Origin: Promicromonospora iranensis
GTDB lineage: Bacteria > Actinomycetota > Actinomycetes > Actinomycetales > Cellulomonadaceae
Length of the DNA: 64,000 nt
Assembly: GCF_028994805.1 (NCBI RefSeq)
Contig: NZ_JAJQQP010000001.1
Span: forward strand, 62,001-126,000
Reading direction: 5' to 3'
Part shown: positions 1 to 7,051 of the stretch, piece by piece
Layout: every line of letters starts with the position of its first letter
How positions within the stretch are numbered: the first letter of the stretch is position 1
The notes under the pieces: model-generated
Databases searched by the model: none
Told to the model about the DNA's origin: nothing
The model's input: the letters and a program-made list of their open reading frames with translations, nothing else
Position numbers and translations under genes: made by a program

Positions 1-680
1 TACGGCCGGGCCGCCGCGTACCGCTGGTTGAACCGCCGCGCGATGGTGCGCGTCATCTCGAGGTGCGGCAGCTGGTCGACACCGACGGGCACGAGGTTGC
101 CGTGGCAGAACAGGATGTCGGCGGCCTGGTGCACCGGATAGGTGAGGAGCAGCCCGGAGATGCCGCGCTTCTGACGCAGCAGGGCGGCCTCCGCCTCGGC
201 CTTGACGGTGGGATTCCGCTCCAGCTCCGCGACGGTGACCAGCGACAGGAACGGCAGCAGCAGCTGGTTCAGGGCGGGCACAGCCGAGTGCGTGAAGACC
301 GTGCTGCGCTCGGGGTCGAGGCCGGCCGCGAGATAGTCGAGCAGCACCTCGCGGACGGTCGCGGGCAGGTCTCCGGCGTCGTCCCGGTCGGTGATGACCT
401 GGTAGTCCGCGACGATCAGGAACACCTCGACGCCCAGGTTCTGCAGGCGTACGCGGTTGCCGACGGTGCCGAGCAGGTGCCCGAGGTGCAGCGCGCCGGT
501 CGGGCGGTCCCCGGTCAGGACGCGGTACTCCCCCGGGTTCCGGGCGATCAGGTCCTCCAGGACCGCGGTGCGCTCGCGCGCGGCTGCGGCGGAGCGGGTG
601 GTGCTACCCGGGACGGGGGTGCTCGGCTCGTGCGGGGTGGCCGACGTCGGCATGGTCGCCTCGGGCGTGGCGGTGGACAT
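1..680 (-). CDS. trpS: Tryptophanyl-tRNA synthetase, N-terminal part (3' end beyond window)
   Basis: Charges tRNA-Trp in the cytoplasm. Reading the minus strand from the ATG at 678-680 gives 226 codons of a class I synthetase. After a variable, proline/alanine-rich N-terminus comes the HIGH-type signature GALHLGHLLG inside a GDRPTG context, then VFLIVADYQ, a FTHSAVP segment and an ELERNPTVKAEAE-type segment, in the order typical of TrpRS. The KMSKS loop lies beyond the window. A GAGGAG Shine-Dalgarno just upstream supports this start. The gene is preceded by a short Trp-rich leader peptide and a terminator hairpin, so its expression is probably attenuated by Trp supply. Identification is firm; the truncation is only the window edge. 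Confidence 0.93.
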   Translation of the reverse strand, partial: MSTATPEATMPTSATPHEPSTPVPGSTTRSAAAARERTAVLEDLIARNPGEYRVLTGDRPTGALHLGHLLGTVGNRVRLQNLGVEVFLIVADYQVITDRDDAGDLPATVREVLLDYLAAGLDPERSTVFTHSAVPALNQLLLPFLSLVTVAELERNPTVKAEAEAALLRQKRGISGLLLTYPVHQAADILFCHGNLVPVGVDQLPHLEMTRTIARRFNQRYAAARP

Positions 681-725
681 GGGATCTCCTCGGTCAGGGA
701 GCTGCCCACGGACGGCGTCGGGCGC

Positions 726-761
726 AGAAAAGTCCCGGGCTGCGGTGAGCAGCTCGGGACT
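726..761 (-). terminator. Attenuator terminator hairpin ahead of trpS
   Basis: On the minus strand the arms AGTCCCG and CGGGACT (755-761 and 731-737), extended inside by GCTGC/GCAGC across one A-C mismatch, form a stem closed by a 5-nt loop. It is followed directly by TTTTCT. This is the clearest T-tailed intrinsic terminator in the window, and it sits between the leader peptide and trpS, as expected for transcription attenuation. Confidence 0.85.
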
Positions 762-784
762 TCTGTGCGGGTGGGCGCGTCAGG

Positions 785-829
785 TCACGGCTGCGGGTGC
801 AGCCGCCACCAGTTGAGCCCGTGCGTCAT
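785..829 (-). CDS. Trp leader peptide (MTHGLNWWRLHPQP)
   Basis: A 14-residue reading frame on the minus strand begins with ATG at 827-829 and ends with TGA at 785-787. It contains two adjacent Trp codons (TGG TGG) at positions 7 and 8. Tandem Trp codons in a tiny ORF just upstream of a terminator and then trpS are the signature of ribosome-mediated attenuation, known for a TrpRS gene in Streptomyces. Ribosome stalling at the Trp codons would favour an alternative RNA fold and read-through. A TATCCT hexamer ends 6 nt before the ATG, so the leader is probably translated from a leaderless transcript. Confidence 0.85.
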   Translation of the reverse strand: MTHGLNWWRLHPQP

Positions 830-835
830 GCGGCC

Positions 836-841
836 AGGATA
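836..841 (-). promoter_or_regulatory. -10 element of the trp leader transcript
   Basis: TATCCT on the minus strand lies six bases before the leader-peptide ATG, which would place the transcription start at or near that ATG. No good -35 hexamer or Shine-Dalgarno is visible, consistent with leaderless translation. Confidence 0.5.
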
Positions 842-868
842 GCGGGACCGGGTCTGCGCGCACAGGCC

Positions 869-899
869 TTGACCTCAATCAAAGTTGAGGTCTTAGCGT
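869..899 (+). promoter_or_regulatory. MerR-family promoter/operator (19-bp spacer)
   Basis: A perfect inverted repeat GACCTCAA-N6-TTGAGGTC (871-892) lies between a -35 TTGACC (869-874) and a weak -10 TAGCGT (894-899), with a 19-bp spacer. Over-long spacers containing such palindromes are typical of promoters that MerR/SoxR-type activators untwist. A closely related site lies ahead of the VOC gene near 3.94 kb. No cognate regulator is adjacent. Confidence 0.8.
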
Positions 900-947
900 G
901 GCTGCACGACGTCGGCCGCACGGGCCGGCCGTGACGAAGGAGGCCGT

Positions 948-1919
948 ATGCGGGCTGTTCAGGTGCAGGAGTTCGGTGGGCCCGAGGTGCTGGTCCAGCG
1001 CGAGATCCCCGATCCGGTAGCAGGTCCGGGGCAGGTGGTGGTCCGGCTGGCTGCTGCAGACGTGATCTTCCTGGACACCCTGCTGCGTGGCGGGTGGGGA
1101 GGCGAGATGTTCCCGCTGGACCCGCCGTACGTGCCCGGATTCGGCGGCGCCGGGACCGTGGACTCCGTGGGCAGCGACGTGGACCCTGGTTGGGTCGGAC
1201 GCCGGGTCGTCGTGAGCGGGCCGGCCTACGCCGAGCTGGTGGCAGCGGAGCTCGGTGACGTCATGCCGGTGCCCGACGGGCTGGGTCTGCCCGAGGCCGC
1301 GGCCCTCCTCAGCGACGGCGTGACGGCGCTGCGGCTGGCCCGGCACGCGCCGGCGGACGTCGTGGAGGGCGCCTGGGTCCTGGTGGCCGCCGCGGCCGGT
1401 GGCGCCGGGTCCCTCGCGGTCCAGCTCCTGCGCGACGCCGGTGCTCGGGTCGTGGCCGCGGCCCGCGGCGAACGGAAGCTGAACCTGACCCGCGAGCTCG
1501 GCGCCGAGGTGGCCGTGGACTACTCCGAGGCCGGCTGGATCGACCGGGTCCGCGCGGCGACCGGCGGGTCCGGCGTCGCCCTCGCACTCGACGGCGCAGG
1601 CGCCGCGCTCGGGGAGCAGGTCTTCGAGACGGTGGCCGACGGCGGCCGTTTCGTCACCTACGGCACCTCGGGCGGGCGGTTCGCGGAGGTCGACCCGCTC
1701 CTGGCTCAGAAGCGGGAGATCGAGGTGATCAACGAGCTCGCGGGCGGCACTCCGGACCCGGAGCTCGTCCGCACCCTGCTGACGCAGGTCCTGGAGCTCG
1801 CCGCCGCGGGCCGGATACGCCCCACGATCGGCGCGACGTTCCCCCTGGCCGACGCCGCGGCGGCGCACACCTCGCTCGCGGAGCGGGCCACGCTCGGGAA
1901 GTCGCTGCTGCTGATGTGA
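948..1919 (+). CDS. Zinc-independent MDR-family NAD(P)H:quinone oxidoreductase
   Basis: A 323-residue medium-chain dehydrogenase/reductase of the quinone reductase group. It opens with MRAVQVQEFGGPEVL, a typical Qor-like start. The GroES-like substrate domain comes first, and the Rossmann domain has the nucleotide-binding stretch AAAAGGAGSLAVQLLRDAGA near residues 147-166. The Cys/His zinc ligands of true alcohol dehydrogenases are absent. The family reduces quinones or conjugated carbonyls with NADPH in the cytosol. GAAGGAGG precedes the ATG at good spacing. The promoter carries a perfect MerR-type operator, which suggests induction by redox-cycling or electrophilic compounds. Exact substrate unknown. 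Confidence 0.85.
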   Translation: MRAVQVQEFGGPEVLVQREIPDPVAGPGQVVVRLAAADVIFLDTLLRGGWGGEMFPLDPPYVPGFGGAGTVDSVGSDVDPGWVGRRVVVSGPAYAELVAAELGDVMPVPDGLGLPEAAALLSDGVTALRLARHAPADVVEGAWVLVAAAAGGAGSLAVQLLRDAGARVVAAARGERKLNLTRELGAEVAVDYSEAGWIDRVRAATGGSGVALALDGAGAALGEQVFETVADGGRFVTYGTSGGRFAEVDPLLAQKREIEVINELAGGTPDPELVRTLLTQVLELAAAGRIRPTIGATFPLADAAAAHTSLAERATLGKSLLLM

Positions 1920-1947
1920 CCGGCGGCCGCGCAGGCACCGAGCACAT

Positions 1948-1980
1948 GCCCGACGGCGGGACGACGTCCCGCCGTCGGGC
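1948..1980. terminator. 15-bp perfect GC hairpin after the quinone reductase
   Basis: Arms GCCCGACGGCGGGAC (1948-1962) and its exact complement (1966-1980) are separated by three bases. No T-run follows, so this would be a U-less terminator of the kind common in actinobacteria. It ends 15 bases before the trmL start. Confidence 0.65.
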
Positions 1981-1995
1981 AGCGAGAATGGACCC

Positions 1996-2502
1996 GTGCC
2001 GCACTCCGCCGATGCCCCCGCGCTGCCCGAGAACCCGCTTGCTCACATCGTCTACTTCGAGCCTCGCATCCCCGGCAACACCGGGTCGGCGATCCGGCTC
2101 GCGGCGGTCACCGGGGCCCGGCTGCACCTGGTGGAGCCGCTCGGCTTCGACCTGTCCGAGGCCAAGCTGAAGCGAGCGGGTCTGGACTACCACGACCTCG
2201 CCGTCATGGACGTGCACCCGTCGCTCGACGCCGCGCTCGACGCCCTGCCCGAGGCGCGCGTCTTCGCGTTCACCACCCGAGCGACCACGCGCTACACCGA
2301 TGTCGGGTACCGGCCGGGGGACATCCTGCTGTTCGGGCCGGAGCCCACCGGCCTGCCGCCCGAGGCGCTGTCGCACCCGCGCGTCACCGACGAGCTGCGC
2401 ATCCCGATGCTGCCCGGGCGCCGGTCGCTCAACCTGACGAACGCGGCGTCGATCGCGGTGTACGAGGTGTGGCGGCAGACGGGGTTCGCCGAGGGGGCGT
2501 GA
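1996..2502 (+). CDS. trmL: tRNA (cytidine(34)-2'-O)-methyltransferase
   Basis: A 168-residue SPOUT-class RNA methyltransferase. The N-terminal IVYFEPRIPGNTGSAIRLAA block and the C-terminal knot motifs LLFGPEPTGLP and IPMLPGRRSLNLTNAASIAVYE match TrmL, which methylates the wobble-base ribose of tRNA-Leu using SAM. The length is normal for the family. The start is GTG at 1996. GAGAAT ends six bases upstream and no Shine-Dalgarno is present, so the mRNA is probably leaderless. The gene converges on the mazEF pair. Confidence 0.92.
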   Translation: MPHSADAPALPENPLAHIVYFEPRIPGNTGSAIRLAAVTGARLHLVEPLGFDLSEAKLKRAGLDYHDLAVMDVHPSLDAALDALPEARVFAFTTRATTRYTDVGYRPGDILLFGPEPTGLPPEALSHPRVTDELRIPMLPGRRSLNLTNAASIAVYEVWRQTGFAEGA

Positions 2503-2534
2503 CGGGCATCGGTCGTTGCGCACGTCGCAGATGG

Positions 2535-2885
2535 TCACGCGATCCCGAGGTGGATGAGTAAAGCATCGTCGAGCTCAGCTGCCTCCTCAGCGGACAGCTT
2601 CCCGACACGGTTCACCAGGCGGACCATGTCGACCGAACGCACCTGTTCTGCCTGTGCCTTGGAGTCGACGGGCAGGCCCGAGCCCTGCTTCGAGACAAGG
2701 GTCTGGAACGAGTGCACCCGCTTGACGTTGCTTGTCAGTGGCACCACCGTCAGCACCCCGCGCCCGAGCCGACGAGCCGCCGCGTTGTACGCGTCGTTCG
2801 ACACGATCACGACCGGCCGAACCTTGTTTGCCTCTGACCCCCGAACCGGGTCGAGGTCCGCGTACCAGATCTCACCGCGGTACAT
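2535..2885 (-). CDS. mazF: MazF/PemK-family toxin (endoribonuclease)
   Basis: A 116-residue PemK-like protein with the family start MYRGEIWYADLDPVRGSEA, the RPVVIVSND strand and the VVPLTSN strand, all typical of MazF mRNA interferases. Such toxins cleave single-stranded RNA at short motifs when free of antitoxin. The start codon overlaps the 3' end of the upstream antitoxin gene by 14 bp, the usual translational coupling of type II toxin-antitoxin operons. Length and motifs look intact, so it should be active. Cleavage specificity cannot be read from sequence. Confidence 0.9.
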   Translation of the reverse strand: MYRGEIWYADLDPVRGSEANKVRPVVIVSNDAYNAAARRLGRGVLTVVPLTSNVKRVHSFQTLVSKQGSGLPVDSKAQAEQVRSVDMVRLVNRVGKLSAEEAAELDDALLIHLGIA

Positions 2886-3105
2886 CGGACTCCAACCCGT
2901 CGGCCACTGTCACGTCCCAGACCTCGGCCTCGCCTGAGTCATACCACTCTGTGATCGCCTGCTCGGCCTCAAGCGTGAGCGCCATCTGTCGAAGCGCGAC
3001 GATCGCCTCATGGACGGCGGCCGACCTTGAGCCAAGCCCTTTGTCCTCCGCATAGTCGTCCAGGAACCGTAGATCCTGCTCCGGGATGCTCACACTAACC
3101 TTCAT
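2872..3105 (-). CDS. mazE: MazE-like ribbon-helix-helix antitoxin
   Basis: A 77-residue protein whose N-terminus MKVSVSIPEQDLRFLDDYA and following SRSAAVHEAIVALR helix form a ribbon-helix-helix DNA-binding fold. The acidic C-terminal tail (ITEWYDSGEAEVWDV) is the likely toxin-binding segment. It precedes and overlaps mazF, the standard antitoxin-first order, and would repress its own promoter as part of the toxin-antitoxin complex. TAGGAT ends seven bases before the ATG, so the transcript is probably leaderless. Confidence 0.87.
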   Translation of the reverse strand: MKVSVSIPEQDLRFLDDYAEDKGLGSRSAAVHEAIVALRQMALTLEAEQAITEWYDSGEAEVWDVTVADGLESDVPR

Positions 3106-3112
3106 ACCAATG

Positions 3113-3132
3113 ATCCTACCTGAAGCATCCTA
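3113..3132 (-). promoter_or_regulatory. mazEF promoter with repeated TAGGAT
   Basis: On the minus strand TAGGAT occurs at 3113-3118 and again at 3127-3132. The proximal copy is positioned as the -10 hexamer, seven bases from the antitoxin ATG. The repeat could also be an autoregulatory operator; that part is a guess. Confidence 0.45.
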
Positions 3133-3174
3133 TTCTCGACCAGGGGTAGCACCCCGATGGCGTCGGCGCTACGG

Positions 3175-3918
3175 CTACGGCCGAACGACGAGCACCCGAC
3201 TCGGCGCAAGCTCGTACCTCCCGGGCACCACACCCGGGCTCGCCGCCCCAGCCTGCGCCACGATCGTGACGGGTGGCTCAGCCGCCACCCGCTCCGACGT
3301 CGGGAACCAGGTGCGGCCAGGGCTGACCAGGATGAGCATGCCGTCGATGTGCCCCGCCGGGGAGAACGTCTCCGACCCGTCCGGGTACCGGCCGATGCCG
3401 GCTTCGGTGAGGCGGTCGGCGGTGCCTGCGACGTCGGGCACGGCGACGCCTACCTCGCTCACGGAGAGCAGGTCGGCGGGCCCGAACGGGACAGGCTGGG
3501 CGCCGGGCGCGTACGGGCTCGAGGCCTTCGCCCCCGACACGCGCTCGGCGCCCAGGTCTGGGAAGAGATCACGGCGCGCGATGACCTCGAGCACCGACCG
3601 GTCCGGGCCCGGGAAGTAGAGCGACCGCGCGTTCCAGGCCTGCTGCGCCTCGAACTCGGTGCGGTCGCCGTCGCCGAGCAGGCCCGGGCCTGCCTCGAGG
3701 AAGGCTCGAGCCGCATCGAACCGTGCGTCGTCGACGAGGAAGGCGTAGTGCTGGTCGCCCTCGGCCTCAGGATCCTCCCGGAACCGGATGACCGCTCGCC
3801 CGACGGCGACCTCCACCGCGCCGATCTCTTTCCGCACCGGGAGCCCGAGGACCGTCTCGTAGTACGCGGCTGTCTCCGCCGTCGAGCGGGTCACCGTGTC
3901 GACGCTCATGATCTCCAT
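3175..3918 (-). CDS. VOC-superfamily (glyoxalase/dioxygenase-like) protein
   Basis: About 247 residues with two vicinal-oxygen-chelate modules. The first opens VDTVTRSTAETAAYYETVLGL, the usual first beta-alpha unit. The second begins around VSEVGVAVPDVAGTADRLTE. VOC proteins bind a metal and act as lyases, isomerases, dioxygenases or drug-binding proteins; substrate cannot be assigned. I chose the ATG at 3918 because an upstream TTG would lie inside the operator. The -10-like TTGGCT ends six bases before this ATG, so the mRNA is likely leaderless. The promoter shares a MerR-type palindrome with the quinone reductase at 948, which hints at a common stress regulator. Confidence 0.75.
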   Translation of the reverse strand: MEIMSVDTVTRSTAETAAYYETVLGLPVRKEIGAVEVAVGRAVIRFREDPEAEGDQHYAFLVDDARFDAARAFLEAGPGLLGDGDRTEFEAQQAWNARSLYFPGPDRSVLEVIARRDLFPDLGAERVSGAKASSPYAPGAQPVPFGPADLLSVSEVGVAVPDVAGTADRLTEAGIGRYPDGSETFSPAGHIDGMLILVSPGRTWFPTSERVAAEPPVTIVAQAGAASPGVVPGRYELAPSRVLVVRP

Positions 3919-3924
3919 GCGCCC

Positions 3925-3955
3925 AGCCAACAACCCCAACCATGGTTGAGGTCAA
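3925..3955 (-). promoter_or_regulatory. MerR-type promoter/operator ahead of the VOC gene
   Basis: On the minus strand, TTGACC (3950-3955), a 19-bp spacer and TTGGCT (3925-3930) frame the imperfect palindrome GACCTCAA-CCATGG-TTGGGGTT. One half-site is identical to that at 871-878 and the 8-6-8 layout is the same. The stop codon of the upstream ThuA-like gene (3952-3954) lies within the -35. Confidence 0.65.
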
Positions 3956-4629
3956 CCCGTTGACGAGAGCAGCCAGGACGCCGACCGGCGGAGGAGCTCC
4001 CGGTGCCCGTCCGACGCGAACGACCGCGTGTCGTGCCCCAGCGCCGAGTAGACGCTGCGGCCGCCGTGCGCCTCGTTCACCCACAGGACGGGCTGCTCGA
4101 CGCCGTCGTCGTCGGGAGTGGTGCCGAGAACCCGCGTGCCCGCCGCCACCCGCAGCAGGCAGTACCGCTCGTCGAAGGCCTCGACGGCACCCAGGCCGTC
4201 CGTGACCGGATGTCCGGGGGCCAGGTCGAACCGCGCCGGCCCGATCGGCGGGTGCATCGACTCGCCGGGCACCCACCGCCCGCCGAGCACCGCTGACCAG
4301 TCGGGCGCGTCGTAGAACGTGTTCGCCGCCTGGTGCAGCCCGAGGACGGCGCCCCCGGCCCGCGCCCAGTCCGCCAGCCGGGTGTGGAAGCCGAGCCAGT
4401 CGTCGTCGGACCCGTCGAAGTCCGCGTCGCGGCGGCCCGAGCCGCCGTTCACGACCAGCAGGTCCACCTCGTCGAGGTCGTCCAGCGCGTCCCGGAAGAG
4501 CCCTCGCACCTCGACGACGCCCAGGTCACCGACGATGCCGGCGACCACGTGCGACGTCGCCGCGTGGTCGTGCCAGGGGTCCTCGTAACGTCCGCGGCCG
4601 GCAAGGATGAGGATGCGCTTCGTCGTCAC
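3952..4629 (-). CDS. ThuA-like domain protein
   Basis: About 225 residues, from a GTG at 4629 with AGGA upstream, giving MTTKRILILAGRGRYEDPWH. The HDHAATSHVVAGIV segment, LLVVNGG and GLHQAANTF are characteristic of the ThuA/trehalose-utilisation family, which has a class I glutamine-amidotransferase-like fold but usually lacks the full catalytic triad. Bacterial members have been linked to sugar catabolism (keto-sugar metabolism, trehalose use), but the reaction of this one is unknown. Its stop codon lies in the promoter of the downstream VOC gene, so the two are adjacent but separately initiated. Confidence 0.75.
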   Translation of the reverse strand: MTTKRILILAGRGRYEDPWHDHAATSHVVAGIVGDLGVVEVRGLFRDALDDLDEVDLLVVNGGSGRRDADFDGSDDDWLGFHTRLADWARAGGAVLGLHQAANTFYDAPDWSAVLGGRWVPGESMHPPIGPARFDLAPGHPVTDGLGAVEAFDERYCLLRVAAGTRVLGTTPDDDGVEQPVLWVNEAHGGRSVYSALGHDTRSFASDGHRELLRRSASWLLSSTG

Positions 4630-4657
4630 GGTGCGATCCTGCCACGACGACGGCGAC

Positions 4658-5629
4658 CTACGGCACCACCAGGATCTTGCCCCGTGCGGCACCCGACCCG
4701 AGCCGGCGGAACGCCTCCACCGTGTCGGCGAGCTCGTAGCGCCGGTCGATCCGCGGCACGACGGCGCCGGTGGTCAGGAGCCCGGCGAGCTCGGCCAGGT
4801 CGGCCCGCCGGTTCGCGCGCCAGGCGAACACGCCCATCCGGGTGCCCGTCAGCCGGCCGACGACCGGACCGAGCAGGGCCTTCTCCGCGAACGAGCCGAT
4901 CCGCCGGGCGATCAGCACGTAACGCCCGCCCGGCGCCAGGGTGCGCCGGAGCGCCGGCACCGTCCGGGTGTCGGCGATGTCGAGGACGACGTCCCACCGC
5001 CGGTCGCCGCGCGTGACGTCCTCCCGGGTGTGGTCGACGACCTCGTCCGCGCCGAGCTCCCGCAGGAGGTCGAGCTTGTCGCCGTGGTCCACGGCGGTCA
5101 CGACGGCGCCCCGCGCCTTCGCGATCTGCACGGCGAACGGCCCCACGCAGCCACCGGCCCCGTTGACCAGCACCCGCTCGCCCGGCCGGATCCGGCCGGC
5201 GGCCCGCAGACCCTGCAGCGCGAGCGACCCCGAGTGCGGGACGGTGGCGGCGACGTCGAACGGGACGCCGTCAGGCAGCGGCGACAGGGCCGACGCCGGG
5301 GCGCGCACCCGGTCCGCGAGCGCACCGTGCCCGTCCTCGAACAGGTCGGCCCAGACGCGGTCGCCCGGCCGGAGCCCGGCGACGTCCGGCCCGACCGTCT
5401 CGACCGTCCCGGCGACGTCGATCCCCACCCGGCGGTGGTTCGGCCGGAGGAGGCCGGTGCCGAGGCGGGCGACGCGCGGGCGACCGAGCAGGTGGTCGAG
5501 GTCTGCCATGTTCAGGGAGGCGACAGCGACCCGGACCACGACCTCACCAGGGCCCGGCTCCGGGTCCCCGACCGTGGCCACCCGGAGAACGTCCACCGGG
5601 CCGTACCCGTCCCGGACCACGGCCCTCAC
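4658..5629 (-). CDS. MDR-family NAD(P)-dependent reductase
   Basis: A 323-residue medium-chain reductase. It has an N-terminal MRAVVRDGYGPVDVLRV start, SLNMADLDHLLGR, PGDRVWADLFEDGHGALAD and the cofactor loop VLVNGAGGCVGPFAVQIAKA, followed by LRELGADEVVDHTRED. Zinc ligands are not evident, so it is closer to quinone/enone reductases than to alcohol dehydrogenases. Its ATG overlaps the stop of the upstream deazaflavin-type gene by 4 bp, so the two are translationally coupled and probably act together. The divergent TetR gene likely controls both. Confidence 0.8.
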   Translation of the reverse strand: MRAVVRDGYGPVDVLRVATVGDPEPGPGEVVVRVAVASLNMADLDHLLGRPRVARLGTGLLRPNHRRVGIDVAGTVETVGPDVAGLRPGDRVWADLFEDGHGALADRVRAPASALSPLPDGVPFDVAATVPHSGSLALQGLRAAGRIRPGERVLVNGAGGCVGPFAVQIAKARGAVVTAVDHGDKLDLLRELGADEVVDHTREDVTRGDRRWDVVLDIADTRTVPALRRTLAPGGRYVLIARRIGSFAEKALLGPVVGRLTGTRMGVFAWRANRRADLAELAGLLTTGAVVPRIDRRYELADTVEAFRRLGSGAARGKILVVP

Positions 5630-6183
5630 GCGGTGCCACCGGCGGCGGTGCCGTTCGAGGCGGTGCCACCGGCGCCGGCGTCACCCGGGCCCGTGTCACC
5701 CGAGGCGACCGGCGCACCTCTCAGGACGAGGAAGTCGGTGACGCCGAAGAGGCGAGCGACCCCGCGGTCCCGCGCGGACACATGGCGCAGCGCGTCGGCC
5801 GGCTCGATGATCTGCGGCGTCACCAGGTAGGTCCGCCCCTCGACCCGCAGCTCCGCGGAGCCCGCCGCACGGGTGTTCCGCAACCAGTCCACGTCCGGGC
5901 CGTACGGGAGGTAGACGAGGAAGCCGTCGTCCAGCGGGTACACCCCGATCGGTGTCGCGTAGGGCGCGCCCGACCTGCGCCCGACGTGACGGATCACCGC
6001 GGCCGACGCGCCGGGCTCACCGGCGGTCCGCAGCTCGATGGGGCGACCGAACCGCCGGCCGAGGCGCCGGACGACCAGGAGGCCACGCCGGTTCTTGGTG
6101 CGCATGACCAGCACGAGCGCGAGGAAGCCGCCGAGCGCCATGACCAGCAGCCCCACGACCACCCAGAGGACCCAGACCCACAT
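5626..6183 (-). CDS. Membrane-anchored DUF385-type (deazaflavin-dependent) nitroreductase-like protein
   Basis: A 185-residue protein. One hydrophobic segment (VWVLWVVVGLLVMALGGFL) at the N-terminus should anchor it in the membrane. The body carries IRHVGRRSGAPYATPIGVYPLDDGFLVY, characteristic of the DUF385/F420-binding split-barrel family that includes deazaflavin-dependent nitroreductases. The C-terminus is a Gly/Ala/Thr-rich low-complexity tail. First gene of a two-gene operon with the MDR reductase, read divergently from a TetR regulator. Actual cofactor use (F420 versus FMN) is inferred from family only. Confidence 0.75.
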   Translation of the reverse strand: MWVWVLWVVVGLLVMALGGFLALVLVMRTKNRRGLLVVRRLGRRFGRPIELRTAGEPGASAAVIRHVGRRSGAPYATPIGVYPLDDGFLVYLPYGPDVDWLRNTRAAGSAELRVEGRTYLVTPQIIEPADALRHVSARDRGVARLFGVTDFLVLRGAPVASGDTGPGDAGAGGTASNGTAAGGTA

Positions 6184-6210
6184 GACGTACCGCCTTCTCG
6201 AAGAGGCTCA

Positions 6211-6277
6211 CGACGTAAGCCTTACGACGTAAGGTAGGACCGCCCGCCACGCCCGTCAAGGATTCTGCCGACGTAAG
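6211..6277. promoter_or_regulatory. TetR operator region with three GACGTAAG half-sites
   Basis: CGTAAG-c-CTTACG-a-CGTAAG (6214-6233) gives two overlapping palindromes between the divergent genes. A third GACGTAAG (6270-6277) overlaps the -10-like TAAGAT (6274-6279) of the TetR gene. This is a good candidate for autoregulation plus control of the divergent reductase operon. Confidence 0.7.
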
Positions 6278-6288
6278 ATCGCGACACC

Positions 6289-7041
6289 ATGACTTCACCC
6301 CGGACGGCAGGTACCGCACCACGGAGCGCCCTGACGCGCGCCCGGGTGCTCGAGTCGGCGGTCGACCTGGCGGACCGCGAGGGCCTTGGCGCGCTCACCA
6401 TGCGCAGCCTGGCCCGCGAGCTCGGGATCGAGGCGATGTCGCTCTATCACCACGTCGCCAACAAGGAGGACCTGCTGGACGGTGTGGTCGACGTCGTCGC
6501 GGTGGAGATCCAGGACGCCGTCGCCCGGCTGGAACCCCTGGCCGACGACGCGCCCCGGTCCGCGTGGAGGACTGCGACGCGCCGGCAGATCCTCACGGCG
6601 CGCGCGGTGCTGCTCCGCCACCGGTGGGCGTCCACCGTCCTGGAGACCCGGAAGACCTTCAGCCTGCCGGTCATCCGGTACTACGACTCGCTGATCGGTC
6701 TGATGCGGCACGGCGGCTTCTCCTACGACCTGGTCCACCACGCCATGCACGCGCTGGGCAGCCGCGCGCTCGGGTTCTCCCAGGAGCTCTTCGAGCCCGA
6801 CGGCGCCACGGCGGGCTCGGCGGGCGGCGGTGCCACCGAGGGCGCCGACGACGCCGCGACCGCGATGCTCATGCAGATGGCCGAACAGGTGCCCCACATG
6901 GTGGAGATGCTGGCCGCGGTCAGCCACGAGGACGGCGCGGGCTCGACCCTGGGCTGGTGCGACGACCAGAGCGAGTTCGAGTTCGGCCTGGACATCATCC
7001 TCGACGGGCTCGACCGGCTGGCCGAGCGCGAGCAGCACTGA
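6289..7041 (+). CDS. TetR-family transcriptional regulator
   Basis: A 250-residue repressor. Residues 10-60 form the TetR helix-turn-helix (ALTRARVLESAVDLADREG, then TMRSLARELGIEAMSLYHHV and NKEDLLDGVVDVV). The C-terminal half resembles the TetR_C ligand domain (VLETRKTFSLPVIRYYDSL and an SRALGFSQELF segment). It is divergent from the deazaflavin-type/MDR operon with repeated GACGTAAG sites between, so it most likely represses that operon and itself and releases on binding a small hydrophobic ligand. Confidence 0.88.
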   Translation: MTSPRTAGTAPRSALTRARVLESAVDLADREGLGALTMRSLARELGIEAMSLYHHVANKEDLLDGVVDVVAVEIQDAVARLEPLADDAPRSAWRTATRRQILTARAVLLRHRWASTVLETRKTFSLPVIRYYDSLIGLMRHGGFSYDLVHHAMHALGSRALGFSQELFEPDGATAGSAGGGATEGADDAATAMLMQMAEQVPHMVEMLAAVSHEDGAGSTLGWCDDQSEFEFGLDIILDGLDRLAEREQH

Positions 7042-7051
7042 CCCCGGTCAG
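7038..7051. terminator. Short convergent palindrome holding both stop codons
   Basis: CTGACC-cc-GGTCAG contains the TGA of the TetR gene in its left arm and the stop of the oppositely read DadA-like gene in its right arm. The six-bp stem is weak and could only contribute to termination. Confidence 0.35.

Noticed and set aside
63-842. Long open frame on the plus strand opposite trpS
   Set aside because: It is the shadow of trpS in high-GC DNA; no ribosome site or recognisable protein.
4607-5830. 407-codon plus-strand frame across the MDR reductase
   Set aside because: Antisense to two clearly conserved genes; Arg/Pro/Gly/His-rich translation typical of shadow frames.
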